A stretch of DNA of 9,109 bases from DLAJ01 sp023663615 (GCA_023663615.1 JAMPHA010000063.1:1-9109), one strand, 5' to 3'. Positions 1 to 6,280 are shown, numbered from the stretch's first letter. The notes: a model not told the origin generated them from the letters alone. Numbers and translations: made by a program.

Positions 1-37
1 CCATAAATTCCTTTTGAAACCCGTTCAAATTATCCAT
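1..37 (-). CDS. 5' end of an unidentified gene, cut by the window edge
   Basis: Only twelve codons are visible, reading MDNLNGFQKEFM and continuing out of the window. The call rests on upstream signals: an ATG at 37, a purine-rich ribosome binding site (AGGGGG, about six bases before the ATG), and a well-spaced promoter at 73-101 on the same strand. No family can be assigned from so few residues. The gene is divergent from the thiT unit, so the two share the roughly 100-bp region between the promoters. Confidence 0.5.
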   Translation of the reverse strand, partial: MDNLNGFQKEFM

Positions 38-72
38 ATAGTTCCCCCTGCAAATCCCGATTTGTCGAACTG

Positions 73-101
73 ATTATAGCACTGTCAATTTTCTGTTTCA
101 A
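73..101 (-). promoter_or_regulatory. Promoter of the divergent left-edge gene
   Basis: On the minus strand, TTGAAA (96-101) and a consensus TATAAT (73-78) are separated by exactly 17 bases. The start would fall around position 66, leaving about 30 nt before the ATG at 37. This is a near-ideal sigma-A-type promoter, and it supports the reality of the partial gene at the edge. Confidence 0.6.
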
Positions 102-133
102 CCTGCCTTTTTCCCACCTTTTCAAAAAAGCAG

Positions 134-162
134 TTGACATCCCGCCCCAAACCCCGTATGCT
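134..162 (+). promoter_or_regulatory. Promoter of the thiT unit
   Basis: TTGACA (134-139) and TATGCT (157-162) are separated by 17 bases. Transcription would start near 169, so the riboswitch lies wholly within the leader RNA. The -10 box departs from TATAAT at two positions, but the -35 box is perfect. Confidence 0.6.
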
Positions 163-174
163 TGTTAATTAAGA

Positions 175-198
175 ACTGCCGCGCAGGAATCCGGCAGT
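175..198 (+). other. Leader hairpin ahead of the TPP riboswitch
   Basis: ACTGCCG (175-181) pairs perfectly with CGGCAGT (192-198) around a 10-nt loop. It lies directly after the predicted transcription start and ends about 20 nt before the aptamer. No T-tract follows, so it is not a terminator. It may protect the 5' end of the mRNA; that role is inferred. Confidence 0.4.
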
Positions 199-213
199 CA
201 AAACCAAACATAT

Positions 214-312
214 GCGCTAGGGGAGCTTTCGCTGAGATTGAGTAGGAAATCGCCTTTCTGCTCTAACCCTCATCACCTGATTCGGTTAGTACCGACGTAG
301 GGAAGCGGCTAA
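214..312 (+). promoter_or_regulatory. TPP (THI-box) riboswitch
   Basis: The conserved blocks of the TPP aptamer appear in order: AGGGGAGC at 219-226, CTGAGA at 232-237, an ACCC element near 266-269, ACCTGA at 275-280, and GTACCGACGTAGGGA at 289-303. The variable P3 arm lies between the second and third blocks. Aptamers of this class bind thiamine pyrophosphate and switch off thiamine synthesis or uptake genes, which fits the thiT gene 80 nt downstream. The outer P1 stem is short, so its exact ends are approximate. Confidence 0.93.
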
Positions 313-357
313 GAATGACAGAATCGCTTTCGTTTCTGTTATCTTACCACACAAGCC

Positions 358-381
358 CCTCTTTGCCCACAGACAAGGAGG
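358..381 (+). promoter_or_regulatory. Hairpin that covers the thiT ribosome binding site
   Basis: CCTCTTTG (358-365) can pair with CAAGGAGG (374-381) across eight positions, one of them a T-G wobble, leaving an 8-nt loop. The 3' arm is the whole Shine-Dalgarno sequence of thiT. No T-rich terminator is seen between the aptamer and the gene, so control by blocking translation is the simplest reading. A second hairpin, TGACAGAA (315-322) with TTCTGTTA (334-341), lies just upstream and could be part of the switch. Both pairings were found by eye, without energy calculations. Confidence 0.5.
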
Positions 382-389
382 ATTTTTTT

Positions 390-1076
390 ATGTCACAATT
401 TTTTTCCACACCAACCGTCAACAGCTGGGACGAACCGGTATTTCAATTGACGAGGGCAGGGATCGTCACGGTCGCCGTCCTGATCGCGCTGCTCATCCTG
501 TGCTCCATTCTTTTTTTACAAAAAAAGAAACGCAGCGCCCGTCTCGCCACGAAGCAGCTCGTTTTTTCCGGCGTTGCCATGGCGCTTGCCATCGTCACCT
601 CGGAGATCAAATTCGCAAGGCTGCCGTTCGGCGGCTCCGTCACGCTGTTCAGTATGCTCTTTATTGTTTTAATCGGCTATTGGTACGGCGCGGCGGCGGG
701 GTTGATGACCGGCTTTGCATACGGACTGCTCCAGTTCATTTTTGATCCGGTCTTTTACACGCCCGCGCAGCTTCTCGTCGATTATCCGCTCGCGTTCGGC
801 GCGCTCGGTCTGTCCGGCTTTTTCTGTAACCGGAAGCACGGGCTGATCGTCGGCTATCTTGTCGGCGTGTTTGTCCGCTATATGTTCGCCTTCCTTTCGG
901 GCGTATTGTTTTTTGCATCCTACGCGTCCGACCAGTCGCCGGCCGGCATCATCACCTACTCGCTCGGCTACAATGCGACCTACATTGTCCCGGAAGTCGT
1001 CGTCACGCTCATCCTGCTCGCCATCCCGGCAGTATCCGGCGCCATGCGCAGGGTAAAGAGGATGGCTCTGGAATAA
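390..1076 (+). CDS. thiT: ECF transporter thiamine-binding subunit ThiT
   Basis: This is the S-component that captures thiamine in the membrane and works with the shared ECF energy module (EcfA, EcfA', EcfT), which is not encoded here. The protein has 228 residues from the ATG at 390, which directly follows AAGGAGG. An upstream in-frame ATG at 315 lacks such a site and lies at the end of the riboswitch. Hydrophobic segments run from about 22-44 and 55-75 through six or more helices. Family landmarks include VTLFSMLFIVLIGYWYG (84-100), DYPLAFGALGLSG (131-143) and YSLGYN (190-195); the Tyr and Asn of the last correspond to thiamine-binding residues in Lactococcus ThiT. The extra N-terminal helix makes it longer than the roughly 180-residue Lactococcus protein. 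By eye, a binding-site His and Trp of that protein appear as Ala167 and Phe175. The riboswitch supports the assignment. Confidence 0.9.
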   Translation: MSQFFSTPTVNSWDEPVFQLTRAGIVTVAVLIALLILCSILFLQKKKRSARLATKQLVFSGVAMALAIVTSEIKFARLPFGGSVTLFSMLFIVLIGYWYGAAAGLMTGFAYGLLQFIFDPVFYTPAQLLVDYPLAFGALGLSGFFCNRKHGLIVGYLVGVFVRYMFAFLSGVLFFASYASDQSPAGIITYSLGYNATYIVPEVVVTLILLAIPAVSGAMRRVKRMALE

Positions 1077-1081
1077 AAAAT

Positions 1082-1124
1082 CGTGCTTCGCACGCTTTCA
1101 AAGAATCCGCTATGCGGATTCTTT
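1082..1124 (+). terminator. Two hairpins after thiT, probable terminator
   Basis: CGTGC (1082-1086) pairs with GCACG (1090-1094) a few bases after the thiT stop. Next comes an 11-bp perfect stem, 1100-1110 with 1114-1124, around a 3-nt loop. The second stem starts AAAG and ends CTTT, with one further T, so it works as a terminator-like structure on either strand. It is the best candidate for the end of the thiT transcript. Confidence 0.55.
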
Positions 1125-1175
1125 TGGAACTGCTGACGCAATTCTTCACAGGTTACGAAACTGCCCGTCACTTAA

Positions 1176-1235
1176 AAAGAGTTCCGCCTGCGCGAAACTC
1201 TTTCAAAGACTTCCGCTACGCACGGAAGTCTTTTT
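1176..1235. terminator. Two further hairpins, probable bidirectional terminator
   Basis: The first hairpin pairs 1176-1187 with 1192-1203 (12 positions, one mismatch, 4-nt loop). The second pairs 1205-1215 with 1223-1233 (11 bp, perfect, 7-nt loop) and is followed by TT on the plus strand. Both begin AAAGA and end TCTTT. The stop codon of the minus-strand DUF1062-like gene (1216-1218) lies in the loop of the second hairpin. They separate the convergent thiT and minus-strand genes and probably stop transcripts from both sides. Confidence 0.5.
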
Positions 1236-1545
1236 GATGTAGTGATTCCATGAGTGCCGCCGGCACTTTCAGCAGACCGCCTTGCGGCAGTCCCGCCTCC
1301 CATTCTATTTCTCCCTTCTCCAACAAGCTTTTGACCTGACTTCTGGACAATCCCAAAATTTCCGCAATTTGCTTTTCCGGACGGATTTTCAGTTGACAGG
1401 GATTATGGACCACGGTGTGTTTACATTCCTCACATTGGTAGATCAGCCAAATATCCAGCTTATTGCCATTGGCATTGACACGGAACTTCTTTGTGTTTTG
1501 ATAACAGGTCTTCCTGCCGCATTTCGGGCAGCTCCGAATGGCCAA
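1216..1545 (-). CDS. Short DUF1062-like zinc-ribbon protein, probably decayed
   Basis: The 109-residue frame carries CPKC (6-9) and CEEC (38-41), a likely zinc ribbon, around KFRVNANGNKLDIWLIYQC (20-38), a stretch typical of DUF1062 proteins. The C-terminal half holds IAEILGLSRSQVKSLLEKGEI, which resembles the C-terminal helical part of that family. Family members are, from memory, near 180-200 residues, so the middle appears missing. The only usable start in this frame is TTG at 1545, without a ribosome binding site. An ATG with a good GGGGGA site lies at 1556 and opens MKQAW, as full-length members often begin, but it is in another frame. This points to a deletion or frameshift near the 5' end. 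The function of DUF1062 is unknown. Confidence 0.5.
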   Translation of the reverse strand: MAIRSCPKCGRKTCYQNTKKFRVNANGNKLDIWLIYQCEECKHTVVHNPCQLKIRPEKQIAEILGLSRSQVKSLLEKGEIEWEAGLPQGGLLKVPAALMESLHQKDFRA

Positions 1546-1556
1546 GCTTGTTTCAT

Positions 1557-1586
1557 TTTAATTCCCCCGAATTCGGGGGAATTAAA
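1557..1586. repeat. 30-bp perfect palindrome
   Basis: The two 15-bp halves are exact reverse complements, centred on GAATTC with C5 and G5 runs on either side. It fills nearly the whole gap between the KilA-N stop codon (1587-1589) and the DUF1062-like remnant. In minus-strand RNA its 3' arm holds the GGGGGA that would serve as ribosome binding site for the ATG at 1556. There is no T-tract on either side, so it is a poor standard terminator. Confidence 0.75.
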
Positions 1587-2387
1587 TCATTTCAAAACAT
1601 TTGTATTCTGTTCCTCCAAAATAGACATCTGATGTATTGCAATCTTATTGAGTTTTATTAAGCGTTCTTTTTGGCTCATCCCATCTTCAATCAGCACTGC
1701 ATTGATATTTTCCATATTTGACAGGCATATCAATTCATTTATGCTCGCACAATCTCGGATATTGCCTTTTTTATCCGTATTCTTGTCCCGCCATTGTTTC
1801 GCTGTCATGCCAAATAATGCCATATTCAGCACGTCAGCTTCCGATGCATAAATGATAGAAGTCTGTTGTGGTGTTAGCTCTAACGGAATGAGATTCACTT
1901 TAATTGCATCGGTATGTATCCGATAATTGATCTTTGCTAATTCCCTCTTGGCACTCCACCCAAGTGAGGCTTGTTCTTCTTTCTTTAACCGCTCAAATTC
2001 CTTGATAAGATATAATTTGAACTGCGGAGATACCCAGCTTGCAAACTCAAACGCAATATCTTTATAGGCGTATGTTCCTCCATATCGTCCTGCTTTTGCC
2101 ACAATACCCTTTGAATTTGTGCGGGATACCCATTGTTTAACAGACATAATAAAACGGTTTAATCCTGCCTCCAGCATAATTTCATCATAGGCGGCAATAT
2201 TGAATTCCGCATTATACATTTCTTCCCATATACCAAGAAATTCTATTGTGTTTTTATTGCGTAACCATTTTTCTATCATGGCAGAACCGTTGTCAATTTT
2301 CCTCACCATATCAGTTAAAGAAATATAATCATCTTCTTCAATTTGCAGTACTTGTATTTCTGTACCATCAACATTAAGTTTCCCCAT
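1587..2387 (-). CDS. KilA-N domain protein, phage-type
   Basis: The 266-residue protein has a KilA-N DNA-binding domain at about residues 20-135. Landmarks are ISLTDMVRKIDNGSAMIEKW (22-41) and GRYGGTYAYKDIAFEFASWV (100-119), followed by PQFKLYLIKEFERLK. KilA-N domains occur in phage antirepressors and other virus-derived regulators. Residues 135-266 are a polar, partly helical tail without a recognised motif. I chose the ATG at 2387 because GAAGGGA lies about nine bases upstream; an in-frame ATG at 2411 has no such site. The PfpI-like gene upstream ends 27 bases before, so the two are probably co-transcribed. The DNA is clearly more AT-rich than thiT or the ABC genes, and no other phage genes are seen here. 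It may be a phage remnant or a stand-alone regulator. Confidence 0.85.
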   Translation of the reverse strand: MGKLNVDGTEIQVLQIEEDDYISLTDMVRKIDNGSAMIEKWLRNKNTIEFLGIWEEMYNAEFNIAAYDEIMLEAGLNRFIMSVKQWVSRTNSKGIVAKAGRYGGTYAYKDIAFEFASWVSPQFKLYLIKEFERLKKEEQASLGWSAKRELAKINYRIHTDAIKVNLIPLELTPQQTSIIYASEADVLNMALFGMTAKQWRDKNTDKKGNIRDCASINELICLSNMENINAVLIEDGMSQKERLIKLNKIAIHQMSILEEQNTNVLK

Positions 2388-2414
2388 AAGCAAAATCCCT
2401 TCGTTTACCATGTA

Positions 2415-3074
2415 TTAAACTCCAATATTGGCGTTCGACTTTGACTGCCATTCTTTCAATTCCTCCAAAAATTCCTGATATTCATCATCCGACCAATAAA
2501 AAGTTAATTCCTCCTCTGAATAGTCCTCCGGCTTATATCGCATAAAGTCCGTGCCAATATCATATCCAAGCCTTCGCAATACCGCTTCGGCAAACTCTCT
2601 GAAAAACATACCGATTCCTGTTATGACATTACAATCTTCTACAACTCCCTTATGTATGAAATTGTCTTTTTCGATGAACGGAAAAACATCTGCCATCTGC
2701 ATAAAATAGCCTGAGGTAAACTTCTTTCCACAAAGTATTCCGGCTTTGGACAATAACAGAGGAGAAGACGAAATCGCCGCAAAAACAACATCCGCATCCG
2801 CTCCGCCTTTTATAAAATCGATCAGCTTCTCATCAAACAGCGCCGGCAGAGGGTTGACCGTTCCCGGAAGGATCACACAATCATAATCGGTAATTTTTAC
2901 TTCTGCCGTTACTTTATCAGGAAAAACCCGCAGTCCTTCTTCGCTTATATACTCCATTTTCTCAGCTGCGACAAAATCAATCTTCTCACCAAACCAAACT
3001 GTCAGTGCAGATGTGAGACAGGTTATCTCCTGTAACGAAAAATCAGGATATAATAAAACTGCAAACTTTCTCAT
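2415..3074 (-). CDS. DJ-1/PfpI family protein with serine at the usual cysteine
   Basis: The 219-residue protein shows the DJ-1/PfpI fold signatures: KFAVLLYPDFSLQEI at the N-terminus (with the usual acidic residue as Glu16), DYDCVILPG (63-71), the nucleophile-elbow region VVFAAISSSPLLLSKAGIL (96-114), and VITGIGMFFREFAEAVLRRL (150-169). In most members the elbow reads A-I-C-x-x-P; here the Cys position is Ser102. Classic cysteine-dependent protease, deglycase or glyoxalase-like activity is therefore doubtful, and a binding or regulatory role is possible. The acidic tail after residue 180 is not typical. The ATG at 3074 has a GGGGGAG site just before it. A longer frame from 3173 would begin inside the MITE-like repeat and was not used. 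It is the first gene of the minus-strand islet. Confidence 0.82.
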   Translation of the reverse strand: MRKFAVLLYPDFSLQEITCLTSALTVWFGEKIDFVAAEKMEYISEEGLRVFPDKVTAEVKITDYDCVILPGTVNPLPALFDEKLIDFIKGGADADVVFAAISSSPLLLSKAGILCGKKFTSGYFMQMADVFPFIEKDNFIHKGVVEDCNVITGIGMFFREFAEAVLRRLGYDIGTDFMRYKPEDYSEEELTFYWSDDEYQEFLEELKEWQSKSNANIGV

Positions 3075-3112
3075 GATACTCCCCCTCTTAAATGTAATCC
3101 CTATGCTCTTTA

Positions 3113-3365
3113 CTACTCTAGGATTCGGGTGTCGAAAGCCCTGCTTCAGAACGCTACACAGCAGATTGCACAAAAGAAATCAGGGCAAACGACTTTGCAC
3201 AATGGAAATGAGACTCTAACATCGTGGAAGCCTCTGCTGAACACGATGTTTGCTTTGAGGCTCATTGGAATGTCCTGTGCAATGGAGTGCGCACAGATTT
3301 CTTTTGTGCAATCTGCTGACACCGACTTCACTGCAGGGCTTTTGACATCCAAATCCTACTCTAGG
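3113..3365. repeat. Direct repeats flanking the MITE-like element
   Basis: CTACTCTAGG occurs at 3113-3122 and again at 3356-3365, exactly at the two ends of the palindromic element. If the element starts with GG and ends with CC, the strict duplication is TACTCTA (3114-3120 and 3357-3363, 7 bp), and the remaining matches come from element ends or chance. Such a pair is the expected footprint of target-site duplication. Confidence 0.6.
3121..3356. mobile_element. MITE-like palindromic insertion, about 236 bp
   Basis: The element starts GGATTCGGGTGTC and ends with a matching inverted copy; over the outer 24 bp only three positions differ, all transitions. Inward, both arms have a 14-nt unpaired spacer, then a perfect 23-bp inverted repeat (3159-3181 with 3296-3318), then partial matches (TTGCACA, ATGAG-CTC), and finally an 8-bp stem (3219-3226 with 3242-3249) around a 15-nt loop. 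The whole element can thus fold into one long imperfect hairpin. It has no convincing ORF and is flanked by direct repeats. These are marks of a non-autonomous miniature transposon, whose transposase would be elsewhere. It lies 46 bp upstream of the PfpI-like gene and just past the end of the ABC operon. Confidence 0.7.
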
Positions 3366-3366
3366 C

Positions 3367-3383
3367 GATTGCGAAACACAATC
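3367..3383 (-). other. Hairpin just after the second ABC gene
   Basis: GATTG (3367-3371) pairs with CAATC (3379-3383) around a 7-nt loop, eight bases past the stop codon of the 744-aa exporter gene. The surrounding DNA (AGGCGATTGCGAAACACAATC) closely resembles the hairpin at 6281-6303 after the other exporter gene. No T-tract follows on the minus strand, so a role in protecting the 3' end is more likely than termination. The end of the operon transcript is otherwise unclear; the long MITE hairpin follows directly. Confidence 0.4.
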
Positions 3384-3390
3384 AATTACT

Positions 3391-5625
3391 TTACTGCTCC
3401 CCGCTGCTCATCCGCAGCTGCGCGTTCACCAGACCGTAATAGATGCCCTGTTTTTCCAACAGCTCGTTGTGCGTGCCGATCTCGGCGATACCGTGTTTGT
3501 CGATCACAACCAGACGGTCCGCATCTCTCAGCGTGGACAGGCGGTGCGCGATCGCAAACGTCGTCCTGCCCTTTACCAGACGATTCAGCGCCTGCTGGAT
3601 CAGAAATTCGCTCTCCGTGTCCAGCGCCGAAGTCGCTTCGTCCAGAATCAGGATCCGCGGATTATTCAAAATGGCTCTGGCAATGGCGATACGCTGACGC
3701 TCGCCGCCGGAGAGATTATAGCCATGCTCACCCACATACGTGTTGTAGCCGTCCGGCGTTTTGCAGATAAAGTCATGCGCATTGGCGGCCCGCGCCGCCA
3801 TAATCACTTCTTCCAAAGAAGCATCCTGCTTGGCAAAACGAATATTCGCCAAAATCGTACCGGAAAACAGGAATGTCTCCTGCAATACGACTCCGATCTG
3901 GGAATGCAGGCTTTCCATCTGCACGTCGCGCAGATCATGTCCGTCCAGCGTAATCCTTCCCTGATCCACATCATAAAGCCGCATGATCAGATTGATCAGC
4001 GTGGATTTTCCCGTTCCGGAAGCGCCCACCAGCCCGATCATTTCCCCCGGTTTTACCGAAAAAGAAATATGCTCCAATACCGGCTCGTAAGTCTGATAGC
4101 CGAACGACACGTCCTCAAACGTAAACGCGCCCTGTATGGGAAACGCTTTGCTCTCGGCTTTGTCCGCAAGCATCGGCTCCTCATCCAGCACATCATAAAT
4201 GCGGTTTAAGCTCGTCAGCATCTGCATCAGCTCCCGCGGCAGGTGCGTCATCCAGCTCAACGGTCCAAACAGATAACCGCTGTAAGTCACAAACTGCACC
4301 AGCTGCCCCACGGTCATACCGCCGTTTAACACCCGTATGCCGCCAAAGTAGACCGCAATATAAGTACCGACGCCCAGCAAAAAGGTCAGGATCGGGTAGA
4401 ACACCGCCCAAAAGGTCTCATTCTTTTTTTGGATCGCGGCAAACGCCTGCGTCTTTTGCGTAAAGCGGGCGCTCTCCCGTTCTTCTTTTCCAAACGACTT
4501 CACGATCCGCATACCGGACAGAATATCCTGTAGGTTACTGCTTAAGTCATCCGACCGCAGCCATTGTTTATGGTAGATCGTATGGATATGGTGCCAAAAC
4601 AGCCGGGTGATCACGACCACGACGATCACAAATACCAGCGACAGCAGCGTCATCCGCCAGCTGATGACCATCATCATGACAAGCGATACCACCATCGTCA
4701 CCAGCGTGGAAAACATATCCCCGAACACATCCTCCATGAAAATACGGATCTGCTTCGTATCCCGCGATACGCGGTTCATCAGCTCGCCGGGCTTGCGGTT
4801 ATTGATAAAGGACAGGGACAGCACCTGAATCTTATAGTACAGTTTCGCCCTCAGGCTCATGCTTAAGGACGCGCCCAGCTTCACGCAGAGCCAGTAGCGG
4901 CTGATCCAGCAGATCATCCCGCCCACCGTCAGCACAAAAGTCAGACCGATGAACAGCCACAGCTCTTTCATCGTCCCCTGCCCGTTCGCCAAAGAATGAT
5001 CGATAAAATATCTCTGTACCATGGGCTGGAACATATTGATCCCCGCAAGCAGTACCAGCAGCAGCGAGATCGCTGCCAGTCTGCCGATGAACTCCCCGCA
5101 CAGAGCCATAAACTTTTTTAAGACCGCGGATTTTCCGTCGCAGTACATGCATTTGCTTGTACCCGGCAGAGCACGTCCGCATTTTTCACAATATTTTTCA
5201 TATTCCCGGCTCTCCACGCGGCTGACCATTTTCAGGCTTCTGCCCTCCTGTATCGCCTGTACCAATGTCTGCGCGCCGCGTACCGCATAGGCAACGCGGA
5301 TGATATGGCGCATGGAAAAGCGGGCGACGCATTCCGGCTGTCCTTTTTTGGGGAACACGGTCACAATGCCGCAGCCTACCTGATGCTCGCATTTTATTTT
5401 TTCACAATCCGAAAGCAGATGCTCGGAGGTCTTCTCCCCGCTCCGCAGCACGATCAGACGCTCCTGCGTCACGACGAGCCATGTCCGGTCCGTATAATCC
5501 GGCTTCGGCGTGTGCGCCCCGTTATCATAATCCAGATCGGCGGGCACGCAGTACCAGACCGTCTCCCCGTCACGCAGGGACAGCGCCTGCTGCTGGGATT
5601 CTCCCAGCGTATATAATAGTTTCAT
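3391..5625 (-). CDS. ABC exporter half-transporter with PH-like and zinc-ribbon N-terminus
   Basis: A 744-residue fused membrane-ATPase protein of the ABC exporter type. Residues 20-128 form a beta-rich region with a pattern like bacterial PH-like domains (TWLVVTQERLIVL). A zinc ribbon follows (C146, C149, C159, C162), then six membrane helices within about 175-460, then the ATPase. The ATPase is complete: Walker A GASGTGKST (534-542), Q-loop Gln582, signature LSGGE (638-642), Walker B ILILDE (658-663) with the catalytic Glu, and H-loop His694. Ordinary half-exporters have about 580 residues; the surplus is the N-terminal extension. GAGGAG lies about nine bases before the ATG. It is the last gene of the operon, 40 bp after the DUF1854 gene, and probably pairs with the 771-aa exporter. 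The substrate is unknown. Confidence 0.9.
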   Translation of the reverse strand: MKLLYTLGESQQQALSLRDGETVWYCVPADLDYDNGAHTPKPDYTDRTWLVVTQERLIVLRSGEKTSEHLLSDCEKIKCEHQVGCGIVTVFPKKGQPECVARFSMRHIIRVAYAVRGAQTLVQAIQEGRSLKMVSRVESREYEKYCEKCGRALPGTSKCMYCDGKSAVLKKFMALCGEFIGRLAAISLLLVLLAGINMFQPMVQRYFIDHSLANGQGTMKELWLFIGLTFVLTVGGMICWISRYWLCVKLGASLSMSLRAKLYYKIQVLSLSFINNRKPGELMNRVSRDTKQIRIFMEDVFGDMFSTLVTMVVSLVMMMVISWRMTLLSLVFVIVVVVITRLFWHHIHTIYHKQWLRSDDLSSNLQDILSGMRIVKSFGKEERESARFTQKTQAFAAIQKKNETFWAVFYPILTFLLGVGTYIAVYFGGIRVLNGGMTVGQLVQFVTYSGYLFGPLSWMTHLPRELMQMLTSLNRIYDVLDEEPMLADKAESKAFPIQGAFTFEDVSFGYQTYEPVLEHISFSVKPGEMIGLVGASGTGKSTLINLIMRLYDVDQGRITLDGHDLRDVQMESLHSQIGVVLQETFLFSGTILANIRFAKQDASLEEVIMAARAANAHDFICKTPDGYNTYVGEHGYNLSGGERQRIAIARAILNNPRILILDEATSALDTESEFLIQQALNRLVKGRTTFAIAHRLSTLRDADRLVVIDKHGIAEIGTHNELLEKQGIYYGLVNAQLRMSSGEQ

Positions 5626-5665
5626 ACCTCATTACTCCTCATGAAATCATTCTATATCCGTTTTC

Positions 5666-6247
5666 TTAGATAAACAGATCCAGCTTCTTACGTTCCATCA
5701 CGCTCAGCGCGTACAGATCGGGCAGCTCGTAGCGGTTGCCGTCGATGTCCGTGATCTGGTAGCGCGCCTCTCCTAAAGCGATCACGGCGTCGCCGCCCAT
5801 ATTCGTTGTAAAACGGCAGCTTCCGAAATCCGTCTGCACATGCCAGTAGGCATACCCGTATTCGTCCTTTACTTCCATGACCTTCCGGATCACGGGCATG
5901 AAATAGCGCAGGCGCACCTGCTCCCGGATCATGTCCTGCACGTCCTTCGGCATATCGGTAAGCGAACGGATCATGCCGATCTCCTTTGCCTTTTCGTCCG
6001 CCTCCCGGATGGAAATATATTCATCCGGGTTCGTCAGCGGGAACGTGAGATACACACCCACACGGTCATACTCCTTTTCCTCGAACCGCAGGGATAAAAA
6101 GCCGCCCTCTGTGCGCGCAAATACGGTATTCTCCGCCGTCATCAGGCGCATCTGTAACACTTCCTCCGATTCTTTTTTTAATGCCTCCTCGTCAAACTCC
6201 TGTAAATCGAGCAGATCCGGCATCCTGTTTTCTCTATTCTCTTCCAT
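5666..6247 (-). CDS. DUF1854 family protein
   Basis: A soluble, acidic 193-residue protein without signal peptide or membrane segments. The DUF1854 pattern is clear: YLTFPLTNPDEYISIR (66-81), EIGMIRSL (89-96), VRLRYFMPVIRKVMEVKDEYGYAYW (111-135), TDFG (139-142) and ITDIDGNRYELPDL (165-178). The biochemical role of the family is not known to me. Members commonly sit next to ABC exporter genes, as here, so the protein is probably an accessory factor of the transporter. In some Proteobacteria this pairing is annotated as linked to cyanophycin metabolism, but no cyanophycin gene is visible here. The ATG at 6247 follows AAAGGAA with a rather long gap of about 11 bases. The gene lies 62 bp after the first and 40 bp before the second exporter gene. 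Confidence 0.88.
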   Translation of the reverse strand: MEENRENRMPDLLDLQEFDEEALKKESEEVLQMRLMTAENTVFARTEGGFLSLRFEEKEYDRVGVYLTFPLTNPDEYISIREADEKAKEIGMIRSLTDMPKDVQDMIREQVRLRYFMPVIRKVMEVKDEYGYAYWHVQTDFGSCRFTTNMGGDAVIALGEARYQITDIDGNRYELPDLYALSVMERKKLDLFI

Positions 6248-6280
6248 AGGATTGCTGTTCCTTTCTTTTTTCTTTATTCA

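Noticed and set aside
315..389. A longer start for ThiT at 315
   Set aside because: There is no ribosome binding site before 315 and it overlaps the end of the riboswitch region. AAGGAGG precedes the ATG at 390.
3097..3136. A possible promoter for the PfpI-like gene with its -35 box (TCGACA) in the end of the MITE-like element
   Set aside because: The matching -10 box would be poor (TAAAGA, three of six matches), so it is not strong enough to report as a feature.
3075..3173. A 33-residue N-terminal extension of the PfpI-like protein
   Set aside because: It would begin within the MITE-like repeat, and family proteins start at the KFAVLLYPDF strand. The ATG at 3074 has its own ribosome binding site.
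3129..3770. A 213-codon plus-strand open frame
   Set aside because: It starts inside the palindromic element and runs antisense through the conserved ATPase domain of the 744-aa exporter. Its composition is that of a shadow frame.
5305..5616. Plus-strand open frames antisense to the exporter genes
   Set aside because: These and similar frames across 3400-8600 mirror well-supported conserved coding sequence and have no translation signals of their own.
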